Assembly (NCBI GenBank): GCA_002385415.1 | Contig: DGDL01000088.1 | Span: forward strand, 3,117-49,027 | From: Clostridiales bacterium UBA3953 | GTDB taxonomy: Bacteria; Bacillota; Clostridia; Oscillospirales; CAG-272 | Length of the DNA stretch: 45,911 nucleotides | Direction of reading: 5' to 3' | Shown here: piece by piece, positions 40,937 to 45,911 of the stretch | Layout of the letters: each line of letters begins with the position of its first letter | Position numbering within the stretch: the stretch's first letter is position 1 | Made by a program: the position numbers and the translations under genes | The notes under the pieces: generated by a model | What the model saw: the letters and a program-made list of their open reading frames with translations, nothing else | Database searches by the model: none | What the model was told of the DNA's origin: nothing

Positions 40937-42310
40937 TTATCCCCGCTCGTCTATTGGTAAATATTTTCTGCTCATATCGCCCACGAACTTATACGACGGG
41001 CGGATTATCTTGCCGCCGCTCATAAGCTCCTCGAGCCGGTGGGCGCTCCATCCCGCGATACGCGCAATCGCGAATATCGGCGTATAAAGCTCGGTGGGCA
41101 GCCCCAGCATGCTGTAAACAAACCCGCTGTAAAAATCGATGTTTGCCGCAACGCCCTTGTATATCTTGCGTTTTTCGGCAATTATCTTCGGCGCAAGCTC
41201 CGCGACTTTCGAGTATAGCTTGTAATCGTCCATGAGGCCTTTTTCTTCGGCCAGCTGGCAGACAAACGACTTCAATATATCGGCACGCGGGTCGGACAGC
41301 GAGTACACTGCGTGGCCCATGCCGTATATAAGCCCCGAGCGGTCGAACGCCTGTTTGTTGAGAAGCCTGATAAGATAATCGGCTATCTTTTCGTCCGAGG
41401 TGTCGCCGTCAAGCTCGCGTTTCATGTCCTCGAACATGCGCACAACCTTGATGTTTGCGCCGCCGTGCTTCGGCCCCTTAAGCGATGCGAGCGAGGCGGC
41501 AAACGTCGAGTATGTATCCGTACCCGACGAAGTGACGACATGGGTCGTGAATGTTGAGTTGTTACCGCCGCCGTGCTCGGCATGCAGCACGAGCGCAAGG
41601 TCGAGTATCTTTGCCTCGAGCGGCGAATATTTGCTGTCAGGACGAAGCAGATGCAGGATATTCTCGGCAGTCGAAAGTTTCGGGTCGGGTGAGTGTATGA
41701 AAAGGCTTTGTCCGTCTATATAATGAGAGAATGCCTGATAGGCATACACGCTTATCAGCGGCATGGTGGATATAAGCTGTATGCACTGACGCAGCACGTT
41801 TGGCAGCGATATGTCGTCGGCGTTCTCGTCATAAGCGTAAAGCGTGAGCACTCCACGCGCCAGCGTGTTCATCATGTCGCGGCTGGGCGCTTTGAGTATT
41901 ATGTCGCGCACAAAATTGGTCGGCAGAGTGCGGTATCCCGAAATCAGCGCCGAAAAGTCGGCAAGCTCGTTTTTGGTCGGGAGCCGCGAGAACAGAAGCA
42001 GATATACAATCTCCTCAAACCCATAGCGGTTCTCGGAAATAAACCCGGCAACAAGGTCGCGGATGTCGTATCCGCGGTATATAAGCACACCGTCGCAGGG
42101 ATGCTCCACTCCCTGCTCGTCTTTTTTGTACGCGATGATGTCCGATACCTCGGTCAGACCGGCAATAACGCCTTTTCCGCTCAAATCACGCAGTCCTCGT
42201 TTGACGTCATATTTGACGTATAGCTGGGGGTCAATTATGCTACTGCAAGCAAGCTTGCTTGCAAGTTCCATAATCTCCGGCGTTATATCGCAATATCTGT
42301 AGCCGGGCAT
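40937..42310 (-). CDS. gltA: Citrate synthase
   Basis: Condenses oxaloacetate with acetyl-CoA. 457 residues. Catalytic residues are visible as histidine in LHAEHGGGNNS, histidine in YGMGHAVYSLSDPRA, and aspartate in ANIDFYSGFVY; LKGPKHGGAN and WSAHRLEE complete the family signature. In an anaerobe it probably feeds glutamate synthesis. Since the Re-type enzyme of some clostridia is unrelated, this is the Si-type. AGGCGGTG precedes the ATG. Followed by smpB. Confidence 0.96.
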   Translation of the reverse strand: MPGYRYCDITPEIMELASKLACSSIIDPQLYVKYDVKRGLRDLSGKGVIAGLTEVSDIIAYKKDEQGVEHPCDGVLIYRGYDIRDLVAGFISENRYGFEEIVYLLLFSRLPTKNELADFSALISGYRTLPTNFVRDIILKAPSRDMMNTLARGVLTLYAYDENADDISLPNVLRQCIQLISTMPLISVYAYQAFSHYIDGQSLFIHSPDPKLSTAENILHLLRPDSKYSPLEAKILDLALVLHAEHGGGNNSTFTTHVVTSSGTDTYSTFAASLASLKGPKHGGANIKVVRMFEDMKRELDGDTSDEKIADYLIRLLNKQAFDRSGLIYGMGHAVYSLSDPRADILKSFVCQLAEEKGLMDDYKLYSKVAELAPKIIAEKRKIYKGVAANIDFYSGFVYSMLGLPTELYTPIFAIARIAGWSAHRLEELMSGGKIIRPSYKFVGDMSRKYLPIDERG

Positions 42311-42677
42311 TTATATAATCACCGCCTTGAAAATAGATTTAAAAATGCTTTAAAAATCTGATTATAGCACAAGATTATAACACAAATTTGTGAACAATGC
42401 TTTTCGGGGACTGTAATTTTTTAAGAAAATAGCTATAAAGCCCTTTAACCGAAGGAAAATTTTCTGTGCAATACTGCAAAATCCATCCAGGCTAAGCTTT
42501 TCGGTTCGGCGGTGCTGGTCGGCGCAGGGAGCCGAAGCTCCGGTTTGGCACGGTCGGATATTGCGATGCGACTCCGGTGGCCGCATTATGCAATTTTCGC
42601 GTCTCGACGGTGGCAAAAAGGCGGGCATACCGATGCAAGGTCACACAGACTCGCCGGAATATTCCCGCCTCTCAATA
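42311..42677. other. Region between gltA and the VanY gene
   Basis: No gene is visible. Two TATAAT boxes on the minus strand near 42361-42366 and 42373-42378 probably serve gltA (no good -35). A small GGAGC/GCTCC hairpin is at 42528-42541, and a long-loop terminator at 42615-42669 follows the VanY gene. Confidence 0.45.
42615..42669 (-). terminator. Possible terminator of the VanY gene
   Basis: Minus strand GGCGGG (42669-42664) and CCCGCC (42625-42620), then TTTTT (42619-42615), with a long 38-base loop. Short stem. Confidence 0.45.
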
Positions 42678-43670
42678 TTACTCTAAACCCAGTCCGGTCT
42701 GCTCGCAGTATTCCTCAAGCGTCAGCCCCGACTCGTATATTTTAAATGCGTGGTAGCGACCGACATAGCGGTAGTGCCACGGCTCGTATATTATGCCTGT
42801 GATGTGTGTTTTGTCTTTTGGATAGCGCAATATAAAACCGAACTTCCACGCGTTTTCCTTCAGCCACTGAAACTCAAATGTGTTTTCGAACACCTCGTCA
42901 GCCGAGGACAGAGTGTGGATGTCGACCGCAAGTCCCGACTGGTGCTCGCTTTGGCCGGGGATTGCCACTATTGTGGCTGCTTTCTTTTTCGCCTCCTCCT
43001 CGCCAAGGTACGCATAGACGCTTACCCGGTAGTCATAGAGAAACTGCTGGTAATCGTACGAGCGATAGCAGCTGGTGACGGTAAGCCCGGTGGAGCAGCC
43101 GTTTGCATAGGCCTCGCTGAGCATGGCTTCAAGCGCTTTTGCCGCATACAGCCGCAGGTATGGTGACTGCACGCCGCTGCGCACAAAAGGCGCGCTGACC
43201 AGGTCATCGGGTTTGTAGTCTTTGTCAAGCTTATAAGTTTGGTTTATCAGCTTTATATATGCGTCGCGGTCGGAGGGGTTCATGTACTCCTCCAGCTCGG
43301 ACAAATCGAGCTTAAACGTCACACCGCTGATAGCCGCCTGAACATACTCCTCTTCGTCCACCGCCCCCATCACGGGCGCCGGGACTGCCGGCGATGCCAT
43401 GCGCGCCGCCTCGGTCAGCCCAAAGGGCTCGCCCCCGACATTGACGCGCAGCAGCATTGTTATGCCAAGCGCCGATACGCCGAGTAGCGCAAGATATATC
43501 ACCAGAAGAAGTATGTATCTGGCGATATATACCGATACATGCGTGCGCCGTCGCGTGGTCTGCGCTCTGCGCAGCGCGGGCTTTTGCACCCGACGTCTCA
43601 TATTTGCATTGTATTGGACGGGATGCCTTATCCCCGCTCGGTTTGATGCGTTATAGTAGCTTTTGTTCAT
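42678..43670 (-). CDS. D,D-carboxypeptidase of the VanY/DacB type, membrane anchored
   Basis: 330 residues. Basic N-terminus, one membrane segment at about 48-72 (YIARYILLLVIYLALLGVSALGITML), linker, then the zinc peptidase domain with SCYRSYDYQQ, SEHQSGLAVDIH (S-x-H-x-x-G-x-A-x-D) and EPWHYRY (the zinc histidine). Trims the terminal D-Ala from peptidoglycan pentapeptides outside the membrane. No van resistance genes lie nearby, so a housekeeping role is more likely. It starts 2 bases after the DUF6807 gene. Confidence 0.93.
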   Translation of the reverse strand: MNKSYYNASNRAGIRHPVQYNANMRRRVQKPALRRAQTTRRRTHVSVYIARYILLLVIYLALLGVSALGITMLLRVNVGGEPFGLTEAARMASPAVPAPVMGAVDEEEYVQAAISGVTFKLDLSELEEYMNPSDRDAYIKLINQTYKLDKDYKPDDLVSAPFVRSGVQSPYLRLYAAKALEAMLSEAYANGCSTGLTVTSCYRSYDYQQFLYDYRVSVYAYLGEEEAKKKAATIVAIPGQSEHQSGLAVDIHTLSSADEVFENTFEFQWLKENAWKFGFILRYPKDKTHITGIIYEPWHYRYVGRYHAFKIYESGLTLEEYCEQTGLGLE

Positions 43671-43672
43671 TA

Positions 43673-44452
43673 TTATCCAATGTCTGAAAAAATTATTTTA
43701 AAGTTCCACGACAGCGACTGTCCCGCCTCGATTACACGCTCGCCTTTGAAGTGGAAGTTGTTGACGGCAAAAAGCCCGTAATCGCGCACATGCCATGCGG
43801 TCGGGTAGTCGATATTTGAGGGGTCGTCGATTATCTTAATCGAGACCTGCCTGCCGCCCAGCGTGCCCGAGTATTTGCACCACGGCGACACCTTGCCCCA
43901 GCACTCGCGCTCACCGACAAGACCCTCGGCATTCTCTATCCTGCCGCCGCGATCGCCGCGCAGCTCGTCCGCAACGCGGATAGCCAGCGGGCCCGCCTCC
44001 TTGGTTGGACCGAGCGTTATCTTGCCGTACGATGCGGTAAAGATGATTTTATGTTTTATCTCGACAGCGCCGCAGAGATCGGCAAAGCAAAATTCGCGCC
44101 GCTCGTCGAGGTACGGCGTGCCGTCGCGTGACTTCCAAAGATTTTGTGCGACAAAGCGCTCGCGCTCGAGTGCCTCTATGCGCACATGCTCGATAATTCC
44201 GCTGTCTTTCGGCTCGTTCCAGCAGTCGATAGGCAGATGGCCTTCGAGGATTACCTCGCCGTGGCCGACAAAAACCGAGCGCTGGTGAGGATGCTCGGGA
44301 TTATGGTCGTCGGCGCGGGTGAATGAATGCCCGTCGGCTGTCAGCACCGGTCCAAGAAAGGGCTTTAGGAATCCCGTGTAGACATAGCGCGCGAAAAGTG
44401 AGCCACGACGGTTGATTTCAAGGTATCCGTCTTTCTCTGTTATGTTGAACAT
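43673..44452 (-). CDS. DUF6807/PmoA-like protein
   Basis: 259 residues, beta-rich. DDHNPEHPHQRSVFVGHGEV matches the H-P-H-x-R-x-x-x-x-G core of this family, often found with Gfo/Idh/MocA oxidoreductases and sugar-acid genes, with no known biochemical role. ATG 44452 is preferred to GTG 44467 because GGGTG lies just upstream. It is joined to the VanY gene by a 2-base gap, so the pair is co-transcribed. Confidence 0.8.
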   Translation of the reverse strand: MFNITEKDGYLEINRRGSLFARYVYTGFLKPFLGPVLTADGHSFTRADDHNPEHPHQRSVFVGHGEVILEGHLPIDCWNEPKDSGIIEHVRIEALERERFVAQNLWKSRDGTPYLDERREFCFADLCGAVEIKHKIIFTASYGKITLGPTKEAGPLAIRVADELRGDRGGRIENAEGLVGERECWGKVSPWCKYSGTLGGRQVSIKIIDDPSNIDYPTAWHVRDYGLFAVNNFHFKGERVIEAGQSLSWNFKIIFSDIG

Positions 44453-44648
44453 AATGGCACCCTGCACCTGCCGGACGCGCAGGCTGCGTCGTCCGTCGGC
44501 GCTTCTCCTTTCTGTTATTTAGAGCGTGATACGGATCCGGCAAAATGCCGAATATGGCGTGACGCGAAGGAATGCGTGGTTCCCTCACTTTATATCTTCG
44601 GCGAAACGAGTTTTCCCCCGTTTGCCGTTATTTCGGCTCTGTATTCGG

Positions 44649-45482
44649 TTACTGTCCGAATATCTCTGCCATAAATTCGCGCGCGGCGCAAAATTCCGCG
44701 CCAATGTCGGCACCGAACGAGCATTCGGCTGTAACACCGCCGCGATAACCCGCGTCGAGCAGCGCGTGTGCAAGCCCGCGCAGGTAGTCGCCGCCGTTTT
44801 TCCCGGGAAATACCCGCTCGGGCGGTTCGGCAACATGGATGTGGCAGAGCATGTCTGCGTATTTTTTCACCTCTTCGGACGGCTCGCCCGCGCGGTACAT
44901 GTGGTATGCGTCGGCCAGCAGCCCGAAATTGGGGGCACTGACGCGCCGGACAATCTCGGCGCCTTCTGCCAGCGTGTTTATGAAGTTGCATTCCGCGGCG
45001 CAGAGCGGCTCGAGCGCAAGCACAAGGCCATACCCGCGCATTATCTCCGCGGCCTCGGCGCAAAAGCGCGCAAACAGCGCTTTGGCATCTTCGGTGCTCA
45101 TGCCCTCTGGCAGTGCCCTTGCCGAGCCACTGCCGAGCACAATCAGTCTGCCGCCGAGCTGCTTTGCCCGTTTTGACGCCGCGCGAACAAACTCGAGTGC
45201 TGCCGCATAGTCCTCGGGGCTGCCGAGTATTTTATATTTGCCGGGGATGAAGCTGTTGAAACACTCGATTCCCAGATTTTCCGTTGCTGCGCGCTCGGCC
45301 TCCTGGTCGGAGAGCGCCATAGCGGCGCCGACCGTGACCTCTGCATAATCGAACCCCGATTCGGCAACGAGCCTGCAGCCGGCGACAATGTTGTCCAGCG
45401 GCGCGCTGCCCGTCGAGGCGACGCCCTGCGGCATGAAGCTGCCGCCGGGGATACAGCAGCCGAGCTTGACATGTTTATCCAT
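44649..45482 (-). CDS. Sugar phosphate isomerase/epimerase-like TIM barrel
   Basis: 277 residues, AP endonuclease family 2 fold. Expected metal ligands are Glu in LALEPL, Asp/His in LLADAYHM, His in CHIHVAEP and Glu in VTAECSFG. Such proteins act on ketoses, inositols or related sugars. ATG 45482 has GGAGG 10 bases upstream. A consensus-like promoter lies at 45548-45576. The 196-base gap to the DUF6807 gene (44453-44648) shows nothing. Confidence 0.88.
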   Translation of the reverse strand: MDKHVKLGCCIPGGSFMPQGVASTGSAPLDNIVAGCRLVAESGFDYAEVTVGAAMALSDQEAERAATENLGIECFNSFIPGKYKILGSPEDYAAALEFVRAASKRAKQLGGRLIVLGSGSARALPEGMSTEDAKALFARFCAEAAEIMRGYGLVLALEPLCAAECNFINTLAEGAEIVRRVSAPNFGLLADAYHMYRAGEPSEEVKKYADMLCHIHVAEPPERVFPGKNGGDYLRGLAHALLDAGYRGGVTAECSFGADIGAEFCAAREFMAEIFGQ

Positions 45483-45547
45483 GGTATTAGGCCTCCGCAA
45501 TCATAACGCATGCCGGCAAAATTGCGGCCGGTATTTCATTATATTGT

Positions 45548-45576
45548 ATTCTACCTCACATTTTACCGCAAGTCAA
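45548..45576 (-). promoter_or_regulatory. Promoter of the isomerase-like gene
   Basis: Minus strand TTGACT (45576-45571), 17-base spacer, TAGAAT (45553-45548). Confidence 0.75.
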
Positions 45577-45672
45577 GGCACGCAAGTGAATTTTTATGCT
45601 GTTACCGTTATATAATAAATTGGTCGGAAGATTTGTCCGGGCGAAAGAGAGTGTATTTTTGGACGTTTTTCT

Positions 45673-45892
45673 ATGACGAATGAATATTTGCCCGCGCGCG
45701 GCTACATGCGCGTAATAGTGCTGGCGGTTTATATTGTGATTGGGGCGGCGCTTGGATATGTGGCGCTGCGCTGGCTGCTTGCGCCTGCGCTGCCGTTTAT
45801 CGCCGCATGGGGAATTGCCGCCGCGGCGCAGCCGCTGGCTGATTTTTTGTCGGCGCATACCCGGATACCGAAGCGGGTGCTGTGCATTATAC
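45673..45892 (+). CDS. YtvI/AI-2E transporter-family membrane protein (5' part)
   Basis: The first 73 codons are visible from ATG 45673. Two hydrophobic segments appear (YMRVIVLAVYIVIGAALGY and LRWLLAPALPFIAAWGIAAA), followed by QPLADFLSAHTRIPKRVL, the typical opening of the sporulation membrane protein YtvI / AI-2E (UPF0118) family. The frame is open to the window end, but the last 19 bases are sequencing adapter, so genomic sequence ends at about 45892. The promoter may use TATAAT at 45611-45616. Role in sporulation is inferred from the family only. Confidence 0.75.
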
Positions 45893-45911
45893 CTGTCTCT
45901 TATACACATCT
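45893..45911 (+). other. Tn5/Nextera mosaic-end adapter sequence
   Basis: The final 19 bases are CTGTCTCTTATACACATCT, exactly the Tn5 mosaic end used in tagmentation library kits. This is a library artefact and should be trimmed. Confidence 0.97.

Noticed and set aside
42362..42628. 88-codon minus-strand frame between gltA and the VanY gene
   Set aside because: No ribosome-binding site or family similarity, and it overlaps the probable terminator and promoter elements.
45556..45909. Minus-strand frame of 117 codons starting MCIRDR
   Set aside because: It begins in the adapter sequence, is antisense to a real membrane-protein gene, and the start is a known tagmentation artefact.
1..45911. 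CRISPR array, insertion sequences, prophage or tRNA genes
   Set aside because: No regularly spaced repeats, transposase or integrase frames, or tRNA cloverleaf sequences were seen on either strand; only the tRNA-like ends of tmRNA.

Overview
The window reads as one chromosomal contig end from an uncultured, moderately GC-rich member of the Clostridia, probably a gut or rumen anaerobe. This is inferred from a tryptophan T-box leader, a WalK/WalR system with YycH and YycI, LL-diaminopimelate aminotransferase, VanY-type peptidoglycan trimming, a YtvI-like membrane protein, a glycyl radical enzyme, many TTGACA-17-TATAAT promoters, and the absence of any outer-membrane gene. I could not place it to genus. 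No phage, insertion sequence, CRISPR array or integrase is visible.
Layout. 1-7343: complete tryptophan operon trpEGDCFBA behind a T-box with a UGG specifier. 7.6-13.4 kb: small accessory genes (HAD hydrolase, GH109-like Gfo/Idh/MocA protein, PPOX flavoprotein, two beta-sandwich proteins without signal peptides, a 41-codon small gene plus GNAT, FMN reductase). 13.6-22.2 kb, minus strand: dapL, walK, yycH, yycI, murA, HAD phosphatase; a cell-wall and lysine/DAP block. 22.2-23.9 kb: two tandem paralogous SIS-domain proteins. 24-28.8 kb, plus strand: AIM24 protein, then a structured leader with its own promoter and terminator, serine hydrolase, glycosyltransferase and walR. 29-36.6 kb: a carbohydrate or accessory-metabolism island (Gfo/Idh oxidoreductase, FG-GAP propeller, AraC regulator, lipoprotein, glycyl radical enzyme, BNR sialidase-like protein). 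36.6-42.3 kb: tmRNA, PHP phosphoesterase, CE15-like esterase, nitroreductase, smpB, citrate synthase. 42.7-45.9 kb: VanY carboxypeptidase, DUF6807 protein, sugar-phosphate isomerase-like protein and the first part of a YtvI/AI-2E-type membrane protein.
How parts work together. The trp genes make tryptophan from chorismate and are switched on when tRNA-Trp is uncharged. tmRNA and SmpB, which act together in ribosome rescue, lie about 3 kb apart on the same strand. WalK with YycH/YycI would sense the cell-wall state and phosphorylate WalR, but walR has been separated from walK and sits in another operon on the other strand. The 29-36 kb island looks like sugar-acid or glycan salvage, with AraC the likely regulator.
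Most notable observations: (1) five copies of a GGGGAGCTT/AAGCTCCCC hairpin directly after stop codons; (2) an unassigned structured leader RNA at 24872-25094; (3) a Gfo/Idh/MocA protein with GH109-like NAD-dependent glycosidase motifs and no EKP lysine; (4) the split wal operon; (5) a 39-nt tandem duplication at the start of trpC; (6) the last 19 bases are the Tn5/Nextera mosaic end, so the contig terminates in adapter, not genome. I did not find a clearly new multi-gene system; the leader RNA, the hairpin family and the 29-36 kb island are the best leads.
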